Positions 18,946-27,779 of a stretch of 64,000 nt of DNA are shown one piece after another. Under the pieces are notes generated by a model. It did not search any database and was not told the origin of the DNA. It saw nothing but the letters and a program-made list of their open reading frames with translations. The stretch is taken from NCBI GenBank assembly GCA_964397045.1, contig CAYNHF010000047.1, positions 1 through 64,000 on the forward strand. The letters run 5' to 3'. How positions within the stretch are numbered: position 1 is the stretch's first letter; the number at the start of each line of letters is the position of its first letter. Source of the stretch: CAYNHF01 sp964397045 (GTDB lineage: Bacteria > Actinomycetota > Acidimicrobiia > Spongiisociales > UBA5794). The translations under genes and the position numbers were made by a program.

Positions 18946-19086
18946 ACACGGGGTTCGGCCCACACCTTGGCTTGCGGTCACGGTCAGGAGCTTCCCCTAA
19001 ACCGGGCCGAGGCGGTCTCCCGCAAACACGCCATCGTCACCACTCGGCGCGGCCGGAGTGCTCCCGACTGCTGATACCGTTGGCTC

Positions 19087-19845
19087 ATGAGCACCCCGAT
19101 CGCAGACGCCGTTCAGGCTCTCGACGGCTGCCGGCAGATTCTCGTGTTCACGGGCGCCGGTCTCTCCACCGAATCCGGCATCCCCGACTTCCGGGGGCCC
19201 AACGGGCTCTGGCGCAACGCGGAGCCGGAAGACTTCTCGCTCTCGAAGTACGTGGCCTCGCCCGAGCTCAGGGCACGGAACTGGCAGCGCCGGTTCGATC
19301 CCGAGCGTCCACAGTTCGAACCCAATCCTGCACACACCGCAATCGCCTCGCTCTGGAACTCCGGACGCATGATCGGGTGTGTCACTCAAAACATCGACGG
19401 GCTCCATCAGGCGGGCGGCTTGCCGGAGCAGGCCGTAGCGGAACTGCACGGCAATGGTCGCGGGATTCACTGTCTCGATTGTGGAGCCGAACCGTTCGCT
19501 CCCAAGATCGAGCGCCGCTGGGCAGGCGGTGACCCCGACCCGAACTGCCGTGCGTGCGGCGGGATCCTCAAGACGACCGTGGTGTACTTCGGGGAGAGGT
19601 TGCCCGCATCAGCCGTTGCCCAGGCTGCGACGTGGGCCGACCAGGCCGATGCAGTGATCGCGATCGGTTCTACCCTGTCGGTGTATCCCGCGGCAGACGT
19701 CCCCTTGATGGTGGCCAAGCGGGCCCGCCCTTACGTGATCATCAACGAGGGGCCCACCGAACACGACCAGGTTGCCACGGTCCGGGTCGAGGGCCGCGCC
19801 GGTGAGGTATTGCCGGATTTCGTGGCGCGTTTGTCCGTCTCGTGA
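19087..19845 (+). CDS. Sir2-family NAD-dependent protein deacylase (first of two)
   Basis: A 252-aa sirtuin that removes acyl groups from lysines using NAD+. Motifs: GAGLSTESGIPDFRG (NAD binding), TQNIDGLHQ, the catalytic His in ELHGNGRGIHC, and a zinc site CLDC...CRAC. The later motifs GSTLSVYPAADVP and INEGPT match the family. It has the usual bacterial length. The rhodanese-MoeB fusion gene begins 32 nt downstream on the same strand, so the two may be co-expressed. The second sirtuin of the window (46.5 kb) differs clearly in sequence and zinc-site spacing, so the pair looks like two subfamilies and not a recent duplication. Whether this one acts on acetyl or longer acyl groups is not determinable here. 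Confidence 0.92.
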   Translation: MSTPIADAVQALDGCRQILVFTGAGLSTESGIPDFRGPNGLWRNAEPEDFSLSKYVASPELRARNWQRRFDPERPQFEPNPAHTAIASLWNSGRMIGCVTQNIDGLHQAGGLPEQAVAELHGNGRGIHCLDCGAEPFAPKIERRWAGGDPDPNCRACGGILKTTVVYFGERLPASAVAQAATWADQADAVIAIGSTLSVYPAADVPLMVAKRARPYVIINEGPTEHDQVATVRVEGRAGEVLPDFVARLSVS

Positions 19846-19877
19846 TCGACGAGGGCGCCTGCCACTAGCCTTTTCGC

Positions 19878-21032
19878 ATGGGCCGCACCTATCAGGAGCT
19901 TCTTGACGAAGCACGCCAGTCAGTACGAGAAGTCGATCCGGGAGATCTCGCTACCTCCGACGGGTCGACGGTGTTCATCGATGTGCGGGAGCCGGAAGAG
20001 TGGGTCGAGGGTGTCATCAGAGACGCGATTCGCATCCCGCGCGGCACGCTTGAATACACGATCACAGGCCGAGTGCCCGACCCCAACACCACCATCGTCG
20101 TCTACTGCGCGGGCGGGCATCGGTCCCTACTCGCCGCCCGCACGCTCCAACAGCTCGGCTTCCGCACCGTGGCTTCGTTGCGCGGCGGATTCACGGCGTG
20201 GCGCCGCTCAGGTCAGACGTGGCAAGCAGGCGAAGGGCTCACCACAGAACAAAGGGCCCGCTACAGCCGCCATCTCGTCCTCCCCGGCGTCGGTGAAGCC
20301 GGCCAACGGCGCCTCCTCGATGCCAGGGTGATACTCATCGGGGCGGGCGGTCTGGGATCCCCAGCTGCGCTTTATCTCGCGGCCGCAGGCGTCGGCACCA
20401 TCGGGCTGGTCGACAACGACGTCGTCGACGCCTCCAACCTGCAGCGCCAGGTGATCCATGACCGGGACCGCGTTGGAACCGAGAAGGTCGAGTCTGCCCG
20501 CCTGCGCATCGCCGCGCTCAACCCGGACGTGAAGGTGGAGCCCTATGCCGGCCGGCTGGATGCCTCGAATGCACTCGAGTTGCTTACCGGTTACGACGTC
20601 ATCGTCGACGGGGCAGACAACTTCCCCACCCGTTACCTCGTCAACGACGCCGCCATGCATCTCGGGATCCCGGTTGTTCACGGTTCCGTCCTCAGATACG
20701 AGGGCCAGGCCAGCGTCTTCTCGCCGTACGAAGGCCCCTGCTACCGCTGCCTGTTCCGGCAGCCACCGCCGCCGGAGCTGGCACCCTCTTGCGCCGAAGC
20801 AGGGGTGCTCGGCGCCTTGCCGGGAATCGTCGGCTCGATCCAAGCAATGGAGGCCCTCAAGCTGTTGCTCGGGCTGGGAGACACGCTCTCCGGCAGGCTT
20901 CTGATCTACGACGCACTCGGGCAGACGTTCCGCACGTTGCGTCTCGATCGTGACCCGGAATGCCCTGCCTGTGCCGACCCGAATCACAAGCCGGCGCTGA
21001 TCGACTACGACGAGATGTGCCGGCCTGCGTAG
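19878..21032 (+). CDS. moeB: rhodanese-MoeB/ThiF fusion, sulfur-carrier adenylyltransferase/sulfurtransferase
   Basis: A 384-aa fusion. Residues ~15-115 form a rhodanese domain with persulfide Cys77 in VVYCAGGHRS. Residues ~121-384 form an E1-like MoeB/ThiF domain with GAGGLGSPAALYLAAAGVG (nucleotide binding), DNDVVDASNLQRQV, catalytic-loop Cys305 in SCAEAGVLG, and zinc pairs CYRC (288/291) and a C-terminal CPAC. Such enzymes adenylate the C terminus of ubiquitin-like sulfur carriers (MoaD, ThiS, CysO) and sulfurate it. In the familiar MoeZ/MOCS3 proteins the rhodanese is C-terminal; here it is N-terminal, a permuted order. It could serve molybdopterin synthesis for the molybdoenzyme encoded at 10.5 kb. 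The partner carrier is not in the window. Confidence 0.9.
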   Translation: MGRTYQELLDEARQSVREVDPGDLATSDGSTVFIDVREPEEWVEGVIRDAIRIPRGTLEYTITGRVPDPNTTIVVYCAGGHRSLLAARTLQQLGFRTVASLRGGFTAWRRSGQTWQAGEGLTTEQRARYSRHLVLPGVGEAGQRRLLDARVILIGAGGLGSPAALYLAAAGVGTIGLVDNDVVDASNLQRQVIHDRDRVGTEKVESARLRIAALNPDVKVEPYAGRLDASNALELLTGYDVIVDGADNFPTRYLVNDAAMHLGIPVVHGSVLRYEGQASVFSPYEGPCYRCLFRQPPPPELAPSCAEAGVLGALPGIVGSIQAMEALKLLLGLGDTLSGRLLIYDALGQTFRTLRLDRDPECPACADPNHKPALIDYDEMCRPA

Positions 21033-21036
21033 GCAC

Positions 21037-21705
21037 TCAGAGCGGGATGTTCTGGAGCGGCAGGGACCACCAGGGCCGCAACACCGGGGCGGCGAATGGC
21101 TCTGGTTTCGGGGTCAACGCCCTCGCGACCGCTGCTTTCGGCTTCGGCTGAGCCTTCGGCTGCGCGGCAGGAGGATCATCGGCGGGAGGCGGGTCTGCCG
21201 CGGGCGGTGGTTCATCCGCCGGCGGTGGAGGCGGGGGATCATCGGCCGGGGGCGGATCAAGCAAGTCGGCAGGTCCTCGCATGAAGACAACCGTCACCCA
21301 CATGGTGTCGTCCGGCTCGATGACAACTCCCACTCCGACGTAGTTGAAATTGCCGAGAATGTTCTTCCGATGGCCTGAGGAATCCATGAATGCTTGATGA
21401 AGGGTGTCGACTGATGGCCCGACGCCGACGTTCTCTGCCAGCGCCTGCCAGCCGGTGGTGACACCGGCGAGGTTCGGATTGTGATGGAGGTTGTCCTGCT
21501 CCATCATCCGCCGCGAATGCGCCTTGGCATCATCTGTCAGGTCCCCGTAGACCTGGACCGGAGCGAGGCCGCGGGAACTGCGTTCCGCGTTGATCTTCGA
21601 CACGAAGGATCCGGCGGGTCCGGCCTGAGCGGGAGCCACCGCGAGGCCCATGGAGAGGAGGACCAGCGTCAGGCCTACGGTGAGCGCTCGCTTGGTCCGT
21701 CGCAT
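21037..21705 (-). CDS. secreted CAP/SCP-domain protein with Pro-rich tail
   Basis: A 222-aa exported protein. A signal peptide (MRRTKRALTVGLTLVLLSMG, cleavage near AQA) is followed by a CAP/SCP domain (about 32-145) with INAERSSRGLAPV, the helix AKAHSRRMMEQDNLHHNP, and ENVGVGPSVDTLHQAFMDSS near HRKNILGNF. The family's His and Glu cavity residues appear to be present. The last ~80 residues are Pro, Ala, Asp and Lys-rich repeats, probably a wall-spanning or disordered tail. The ATG at 21705 is chosen because it starts the signal peptide. It is convergent with the rhodanese-MoeB gene (4 nt apart). Bacterial CAP proteins are secreted with mostly unknown roles. Confidence 0.88.
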   Translation of the reverse strand: MRRTKRALTVGLTLVLLSMGLAVAPAQAGPAGSFVSKINAERSSRGLAPVQVYGDLTDDAKAHSRRMMEQDNLHHNPNLAGVTTGWQALAENVGVGPSVDTLHQAFMDSSGHRKNILGNFNYVGVGVVIEPDDTMWVTVVFMRGPADLLDPPPADDPPPPPPADEPPPAADPPPADDPPAAQPKAQPKPKAAVARALTPKPEPFAAPVLRPWWSLPLQNIPL

Positions 21706-21877
21706 GCCGATTCCCGTCACAGAGCGTGGTTGTTCGTACACGCTCCGTATCGGCAAGGAGGCAGACACCTTGAGCCCGGACGGGCAATTGACTAGTCATC
21801 CGAGCGAATCATTCGTCAGGGCGAGCCGGCACTAGACACTGTGAGTGGCGGCGACCGAACCGGTTCGGGAAGGCGGC

Positions 21878-23323
21878 TCAGTCTGCCATTCCGGCAGCCA
21901 CCTCGACCAGAGTGCGGACCCCGAAGCCGGTGCCGCCCTTGAGCAGGTAGTGCTCCGCCTTGCTCGCCCGGGCGGGACCCGCGATATCGAGATGGACCCA
22001 GGGCTGATCATCGACAAACGCCTCCAGCAGCAAGGCGGCTGCAATCGCGCTGCCGTAGCGCTCTGCGGTGTTCTTCATGTCCGCGATCGACGACTCGATG
22101 TGCGAGCGGTACTCCTGCTCGAGAGGCATGCGCCACACCTTTTCTCCGGCGTTGCGCGCCGCAGACTCGACGGCAACTGCCGCCTCGTCGTCGTTGCTCC
22201 AGAGCCCCGCGATCAGCGGACCGAGCGCCACCATGCACGACCCGGTGAGGGTTGCGATGTCGACAATGAGATCCGGCTCTTCCTCAACCGCAATCGACAG
22301 ACCGTCTGCCAGCACCAGCCGACCCTCGGCGTCCGTGTTGAGCACCTCGATGGTCTTCCCGTTGCGCGCCTGCATCACATCACCGGGACGCTGCGCGGCT
22401 CCTCCCGGCATGTTCTCGGTCAGCGGAGTGATCCCCACCACCTCCACCTCCAGGCCGAGGCTGGCTATCGCCTGCATGGCGCCGAAAACGGCTGCCGCGC
22501 CAGACATGTCCGTCTTCATCGTCTCCATCCCGGCCGGCGGTTTCAGGGAGAGGCCGCCCGAGTCGAAAACGATGCCCTTGCCCACGATCACCAGTTTCCT
22601 GGTTGCGACTTCCGGGCCGTAGCGGAGAATCACCAGTCGGGGCGGGGTCGCGGCACCGGCCGATACCGCGGCCAGGCCACCGAGGCGTTCAGCAGCCAGG
22701 TCGTTCTCGGTGAACACCACGTAGTCGAGTCCATGTTCGTCTGCGATGCCCCTTGCGATGTCTGCCATCACGGTGGGGGCCTTGGCTGCTGCCGGCTCGT
22801 TGACTAGGTCGCGGGCCATCGCAACCGCTTCAGCTATGACACCGCCCCTGGCCATATCGCCTTCGGTTCCAGCTCCACCGGCAAGCACCAACTCCGTGGT
22901 TGCCACCGGCTTCGGCTCCGACAGGTACTTGTCGAACCGATACTGGCCGAGCAGGAACCCCATCGTGACGTACTCTGCCGCATTGTCCACTCCGACCTCA
23001 TGCAGGGTGGTGACCACGCGCTCCTGACGGGAAGCAGCACCGGCGGCGTTGCCCGCTCCCCGGCGCAGCGCCTCGGCGTCTACCTCATCGCCGAGCCCGA
23101 CGAAGACCACGGAACCGTACGACGTGTCTCCGCCTGGCAGGATCGAGAGGTCGCCCGATTTGCCCGTGAAACCCTCGCCCTCCAGGTAGTCGGGCACCCA
23201 ATCGCCAAGTTGCTCAACGGCCCAGGCAGCCCCCGGGCCCCACGTCAGGTCGGTGAGCACGGGAACGACGAGCGCATCGCCCGCTTCCACATCGATCGGG
23301 CCGCCGATCACGACATCAGTCAT
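21878..23323 (-). CDS. pepA: leucyl aminopeptidase (M17)
   Basis: A 481-aa cytosolic aminopeptidase with two metal ions. The N-terminal macro-like domain is followed by the catalytic domain with VGKGIVFDSGGLSLKP, MKTDMSGAAAV, the signature NTDAEGRLVLADGL, and TLTGSCMVALG. All metal ligands and the catalytic Lys and Arg are visible. The ATG at 23323 is preferred over an adjacent in-frame ATG at 23326, because AAGGAGG then sits 4 nt upstream. It overlaps the stop codon of the cobalamin adenosyltransferase gene (TGATG), so translation is probably coupled. It completes peptide turnover and has no obvious functional tie to the cobalamin gene. Confidence 0.93.
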   Translation of the reverse strand: MTDVVIGGPIDVEAGDALVVPVLTDLTWGPGAAWAVEQLGDWVPDYLEGEGFTGKSGDLSILPGGDTSYGSVVFVGLGDEVDAEALRRGAGNAAGAASRQERVVTTLHEVGVDNAAEYVTMGFLLGQYRFDKYLSEPKPVATTELVLAGGAGTEGDMARGGVIAEAVAMARDLVNEPAAAKAPTVMADIARGIADEHGLDYVVFTENDLAAERLGGLAAVSAGAATPPRLVILRYGPEVATRKLVIVGKGIVFDSGGLSLKPPAGMETMKTDMSGAAAVFGAMQAIASLGLEVEVVGITPLTENMPGGAAQRPGDVMQARNGKTIEVLNTDAEGRLVLADGLSIAVEEEPDLIVDIATLTGSCMVALGPLIAGLWSNDDEAAVAVESAARNAGEKVWRMPLEQEYRSHIESSIADMKNTAERYGSAIAAALLLEAFVDDQPWVHLDIAGPARASKAEHYLLKGGTGFGVRTLVEVAAGMAD

Positions 23324-23871
23324 CATTCCTCCTTGATGCGACTCGGCACCCATTCGCTTTCGACGGCTCGAGTCAGAATGTATAGGTAGTCGGCGAGGCG
23401 GTTGAGATATGCGGGGGCCAGGCTGTCGGTGATCCCTGCCGAAGCAACAAGCGTGACCGTACGCCGCTCCGCACGCCGCACGACGGCCCGCGCCAGGTCG
23501 ATGCCGGCCGCGACCTCGTTGTCTCCCGGCACGATGAACTCCGTCGGCGTACCGATGTCGGCAACGACGGAGTCGATTTCGAGTTCCAGGCGGTCGACCA
23601 TGCCTGCCTCGACGAGGCTGACACCGGGAGTCAGCTTCGCACGGTTCTCAGGATGTGTCGCGAGCTCCGCACTGAGCACGAACAGATCTCGTTGCGCTTG
23701 AAGCAGTTTGGTGCCGAGCACCTCATCTGCCGCAGCTCTGGCGACGCCGATGGCAGCTACTGCCTCGTCGACAGTGCCATATGCCTCGGGAGCGGCATCA
23801 TCCTTGCGAACCCTGCCGCCGTAGAACAGCCCCGTGGAGCCGTCGTCTCCATGTTTCGTGTAGATCTTCAA
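23323..23871 (-). CDS. pduO: PduO-type cob(I)alamin adenosyltransferase
   Basis: Transfers adenosyl from ATP to cob(I)alamin, giving the coenzyme B12 that the two acyl-CoA mutases of this window need. The family signature KIYTKHGDDGSTGLFYGGRV is at the very N terminus; the later motif AELATHPENR, the helix SLVEAGMVDRLE and FIVPGDN...ARAVVRRAER are also typical. The TTG at 23871 is chosen since the family begins with Met-Lys-Ile-Tyr-Thr-Lys; no ATG or GTG is available at that position. 182 aa, usual length. It is followed by pepA with overlapping stop/start and preceded by a membrane protein gene 40 nt upstream on the same strand. Confidence 0.92.
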   Translation of the reverse strand: MKIYTKHGDDGSTGLFYGGRVRKDDAAPEAYGTVDEAVAAIGVARAAADEVLGTKLLQAQRDLFVLSAELATHPENRAKLTPGVSLVEAGMVDRLELEIDSVVADIGTPTEFIVPGDNEVAAGIDLARAVVRRAERRTVTLVASAGITDSLAPAYLNRLADYLYILTRAVESEWVPSRIKEE

Positions 23872-23911
23872 CGGAAGAACCCTAACGTCGTTGCGAATGG
23901 ATCCATCACTG

Positions 23912-24574
23912 CTACTCCGTGAGAACCCTGCCGAGCACCACGACACCGAACGAGGTCAGCACACCTAGATAACTGAGACCGGTCGCTGCCATTACACCCG
24001 AGTAGGCGGGTTCCTGGAGCGAGTACCAGGTGGCCACCACGAGAAGGAAGGTGAGCACGGTCAACGCGATATACGTCCAGCCGAGAATCGCGTCCGCCGG
24101 TTGCCATTCGAGAATGGTGCCGACCACCACCATGTAGATGAAGTCGGCCACCAGCCCGGCTCCGGCCGCCAGGTCGAGCCGGAGCAAAGCTCTACGCGGC
24201 AGCTGCGGATCTACCAGGTACCAGTGACCCAGCATCATGAGTGTGGTCATCGCACCCAGCAGCAGAGCGCCGGTCAGGAAGGGCACGACCGCAGACTCCA
24301 GCACGCCCACGGCGAGAAACATCACCGCAGAAGCCGCGAAGTACGCCGCGCAGAGCAGGGCCCGCCTCGCCACCAGTGCGCCGCCCACCGCGAGGAGAAT
24401 GCCGATCCACGACGAAAGATCGCCGCCGAACACGGCAGCGCCGAGCCCAAACAGGGCGACGACACCTCCTGCAAGCCAAAAGAACCCGGGCCCGACGATA
24501 CGCCAATAAGCCACGATCGCAGTGCCCACTGCAACGCCACAGGCCCACAGAGCGAGCACGAGGCCGGGAGTCAC
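23912..24574 (-). CDS. polytopic membrane protein of unknown function
   Basis: A 220-aa hydrophobic protein with about seven predicted helices (e.g. VLALWACGVAVGTAIVAYW, FFWLAGGVVALFGLGAAVF, ALLLGAMTTLMMLGHWYLV, YIALTVLTFLLVVATWYSL). A central GHWYLVDPQLPRRAL stretch between helices may be functional. I do not recognise the family. It lies between transketolase (35 nt) and the cobalamin adenosyltransferase (40 nt) on the same strand, so it probably belongs to that transcript. The start is GTG at 24574. Confidence 0.72.
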   Translation of the reverse strand: MTPGLVLALWACGVAVGTAIVAYWRIVGPGFFWLAGGVVALFGLGAAVFGGDLSSWIGILLAVGGALVARRALLCAAYFAASAVMFLAVGVLESAVVPFLTGALLLGAMTTLMMLGHWYLVDPQLPRRALLRLDLAAGAGLVADFIYMVVVGTILEWQPADAILGWTYIALTVLTFLLVVATWYSLQEPAYSGVMAATGLSYLGVLTSFGVVVLGRVLTE

Positions 24575-24608
24575 ACCGCACCTCGGATCAGCAGATACTC
24601 CGATCCGA

Positions 24609-26570
24609 TCATCGACGCTCGAGCCATGCCGCGACCCGTGCTGCGACCGCGGCTGCGTTCAGCCCGAAGTGATCCGCCAGGACCGGCTCCGGGGCAGAAG
24701 CCCCGAAGGTATCGATCCCGATCGCCAGCCCCTCCCTGCCGACGATGTCTCCCCAACCGAATGTGGCTCCTGCCTCGAGCGAAGCGACCGGGAGGCCCGA
24801 CCCGAGGATCTCGCGTCTGTAGTCGTCGGACTGTGCCAGGAACGCTTCGCGACATGGCATGCTGACGACGCGGATCGAGACGCCTTGTTCTCCCAATGCA
24901 GCGGCCGCAGCCAGCGCCACCGCCAGTTCACTTCCGGTAGCCACCAGAACCGCGTCCTCGCCGGGAGTGACCATGTAGCCGCCGCGCCTCACTTCTTGCG
25001 GGGCAACGTCTTCGACAGGAACCGGAACTCCCTGACGCGAGAAGACGAGGGCCGTAGGCCCATCCGTCCGGTCGAGCGCGAGCTGCCAAGCGCCTGCGAC
25101 CTCGGCCGGTGTCCCGGGACGAACAACCCACAGGTTCGGCATCGCCCGCAGTGCTGCGAGTTGCTCGACGGGCTGATGGGTTGGACCATCCTCGCCGAGG
25201 TAGATCGAGTCGTGAGTCCAAACCCAGATGGCGGGCACCCCCATCAGCGCTCCGAGCCGCACGGCCCCCCGCATGTAGTCACTGAACGTGAGGAAGGTGG
25301 CCCCATAACCCCGCAGCCCACCATGGAGTGTCATGCCGTTCACGATCGACCCCATGGCGTGCTCGCGAACTCCGAACCGCATGTTCCTTCCCGCAGGGTT
25401 CTGTGCTGAGAAGTCTGTCGAGCTCGCGATGAGGGTGTTGGTCGAACTGGCCAGGTCGGCAGACCCTCCCATCAGACCCGGCAGCCGGGCAGCTGCCTCC
25501 TGAATGACTACGCCTGATGTCACCCGGGTCGCGACCGAGTCGCCGACCTCGTACTCGGGGGTGCTGAGGGCGACTGCAGCCGGATCGAAGTACGTGTCAT
25601 ACGCCGCGATCCGGTCGGGATTTGAAGTGGTCAGCTGAGCGACGTGCGCCTCCCAGACCAGACGTGATTCCGTTCCCCGCTGCATGGCGGCGGCGAAGTG
25701 GTCGTACACCGCCTGGGGCACCTCGAATGGTGGCAGGTCCCATCCCAACTGCTCTCGCACCAGGTCCACTTCGGCGGGGCCGAGCGGAGAACCGTGGGCG
25801 GCAGCCTTGTCCTGCTTGTTCGGGCTGCCGTAGCCGATGTGGGTCTTGGCGGAGATCAACGTCGGCCGACCCTCTTCATCGATGGCTGCCTGCAACGCCT
25901 CCGCGATTGCGCCCTGATCGTGGCCGTCTACCTCAAGGGTGTGCCAGCCGTATGAATCGAACCGCTGCGGCACATCCTCCGTGTAGCTCCACGAGGTTGG
26001 GCCCACCAGGGAGATGCCGTTGTCGTCGTACACATAGACAAGCCGACCCAGCTCCAGATGCCCGGCCAGCGACGCGGCCTCAGCAGCGACGCCCTCCATG
26101 AGGTCGCCATCGGACACAAACCCGTACACCCGATGCCCCACCAGGTCGGCACCCAGGACGGAACGCAGATGGCTCTCGGCAACGGCCAGGCCGACGCCGG
26201 TGGCGAAACCTTGGCCGAGCGGCCCGGTTGTCATCTCGATGCCAAGTTCGATGTCCAGCTCGGGGTGACCCGCCGTCGGTGAACCGAGCTGGCGAAACGA
26301 ACGGAGGTCGTCCATCGTCACCGGAAACCCGCTGAGGTGGAGCAGCGAATACAGCAGCATGGAGCCGTGCCCGTTCGACAGCACAAAGCGGTCGCGGTCC
26401 GGCCACTCGGGAGCCGTCGGATCCACCTCGAGGAACTTGGTCCATACTACGACCGCGAGATCTGCCATCCCCATCGGAGCGCCGGGATGACCCGAGTTGG
26501 CCTGCTGCACTGCATCGACTGCAAGAATCCGGATTGCGTCTGCCGCGGCCTTCTCGATGTCATGTGTCAC
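24609..26570 (-). CDS. tkt: transketolase
   Basis: A 653-aa thiamine-diphosphate enzyme of the pentose phosphate pathway that transfers two-carbon ketol units. Motifs: GHPGAPMGMADL, SNGHGSMLLYSLLHL, TTGPLGQG, the cofactor motif SDGDLMEG...YDDN, and in the second half FGVREHAMGSIVNG with the catalytic Glu, plus DSIYLGEDGPTHQPVE. The GTG at 26570 has GGAGGA a few nt upstream. Complete and of normal length. A 90-nt gap separates it from the M24 peptidase gene upstream, so it may have its own promoter, though none is clear. Confidence 0.95.
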   Translation of the reverse strand: MTHDIEKAAADAIRILAVDAVQQANSGHPGAPMGMADLAVVVWTKFLEVDPTAPEWPDRDRFVLSNGHGSMLLYSLLHLSGFPVTMDDLRSFRQLGSPTAGHPELDIELGIEMTTGPLGQGFATGVGLAVAESHLRSVLGADLVGHRVYGFVSDGDLMEGVAAEAASLAGHLELGRLVYVYDDNGISLVGPTSWSYTEDVPQRFDSYGWHTLEVDGHDQGAIAEALQAAIDEEGRPTLISAKTHIGYGSPNKQDKAAAHGSPLGPAEVDLVREQLGWDLPPFEVPQAVYDHFAAAMQRGTESRLVWEAHVAQLTTSNPDRIAAYDTYFDPAAVALSTPEYEVGDSVATRVTSGVVIQEAAARLPGLMGGSADLASSTNTLIASSTDFSAQNPAGRNMRFGVREHAMGSIVNGMTLHGGLRGYGATFLTFSDYMRGAVRLGALMGVPAIWVWTHDSIYLGEDGPTHQPVEQLAALRAMPNLWVVRPGTPAEVAGAWQLALDRTDGPTALVFSRQGVPVPVEDVAPQEVRRGGYMVTPGEDAVLVATGSELAVALAAAAALGEQGVSIRVVSMPCREAFLAQSDDYRREILGSGLPVASLEAGATFGWGDIVGREGLAIGIDTFGASAPEPVLADHFGLNAAAVAARVAAWLERR

Positions 26571-26660
26571 GGGCTCCTCCAGGCAATGTCCGGCGGTGTC
26601 GGGTCAGGGGCAAGGCTAGTGGTTCGCCTCGAGCCGGCTGCTGCGCAGCGAGAACTGCGA

Positions 26661-27779
26661 TCACTCGACAATCGTGAGTGCCCGACTGGACAGGTTCAGC
26701 CGCTCAGCCCCGGTTTCGCCCATCACGACGATGTCCTCGATCCGCACCCCGAATCGCCCGGGAAGGTAGATCCCGGGCTCGATGGAGAAGGCCATTCCGG
26801 CGGCCAAGGGCGTGTCGTTACCCTCCACGATGTAGGGGTCCTCGTGGACCTCGAGCCCGATGCCGTGACCTGTACGGTGGATGAACTCTTCCCCGTAGCC
26901 GGCGTCCGCAATGATCCGCCGAGATGCTCGATCGACATCCTGCGCGGGCACCCCCACACCCGCCGCCTGAAAGCCAGCCTCCTGCGCTTCATACACGACG
27001 GCGTGTACCCGCCGAACCTCATCTGGTGCCGACTCACCGACGTGGAAGGTGCGAGAGGTGTCAGACGTGTAGCCACCGAGCGACCCACCGAAGTCGGCAA
27101 CCACCGTGTCGCCCACTTCGATGATTCGCTCCCCCGCGTGATGATGCGGCGAAGCGGCGTTGGGGCCGGAACCCACGATCGCCATTCCGGCCGCGTCGTG
27201 ACCCTCCTCCACCAGCATGCCGGAAATGTCCCGGGAGAGGTCGATCTCGCTGCAACCTGAGAATCGCATGCCGGCCAGCCGCCCGGCGACCCGGTCGGCC
27301 GCGGCCCCCGCAGCCCGCAACAACGCGATCTCCCCTTCGTCCTTGCGTACCCGCAGGGCCTCCGAGATCGGTTGCGCGGATACGAAGGTGGCATCCGGCA
27401 TCTCGCCTTGGAGCCGCAGCAGAAACACCGCCCAGGTCTTATCACCAACTGCCACTACACCGGTCCGCCCGCCGGTGCCTGCCAGCTGCCCGACGATGGC
27501 TACCGGGTCCTCAGTCTCACCCCACGGCCGCAACTCGAAAACCCCAGGCCGCTCGAAGACGCGGGCAGCCTCCAAGCCGGGCACCACGAGCGTTGCGGCG
27601 TCGTCTCGAGGGATCACCGCCATGGTCAGGCGCTCCAGCGGAGGCGCGTCGTATCCGGTCAGATAGGGAAGATCCAGGCCCAGCGAAACCAGGAGGAGAT
27701 CGATATCGTGGCGAGCCATCGCCTCGCGAGCCCGCGCGATGCGCGATCCATAGTCGAAGGTGGGATTGGAAGCGGTCAA
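26661..27779 (-). CDS. pepQ: M24-family aminopeptidase (Xaa-Pro peptidase-like)
   Basis: A 372-aa metallopeptidase with creatinase-like N-terminal domain and pita-bread C-terminal domain. The five dinuclear metal ligands are visible: Asp in VVADFGG, Asp in YTSDTSR, His in HRTGHGIGLEVHE, Glu in FSIEPGIY and Glu in VRIEDIV. The family hydrolyses peptides with proline at position 2, or related substrates. The start is the TTG at 27779, whose bases overlap the TGA of the LipB-LipA gene (ATTGACC), so translation is likely coupled to it. No functional link to lipoate synthesis is known to me. The symbol is by similarity only. Confidence 0.85.
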   Translation of the reverse strand: MTASNPTFDYGSRIARAREAMARHDIDLLLVSLGLDLPYLTGYDAPPLERLTMAVIPRDDAATLVVPGLEAARVFERPGVFELRPWGETEDPVAIVGQLAGTGGRTGVVAVGDKTWAVFLLRLQGEMPDATFVSAQPISEALRVRKDEGEIALLRAAGAAADRVAGRLAGMRFSGCSEIDLSRDISGMLVEEGHDAAGMAIVGSGPNAASPHHHAGERIIEVGDTVVADFGGSLGGYTSDTSRTFHVGESAPDEVRRVHAVVYEAQEAGFQAAGVGVPAQDVDRASRRIIADAGYGEEFIHRTGHGIGLEVHEDPYIVEGNDTPLAAGMAFSIEPGIYLPGRFGVRIEDIVVMGETGAERLNLSSRALTIVE

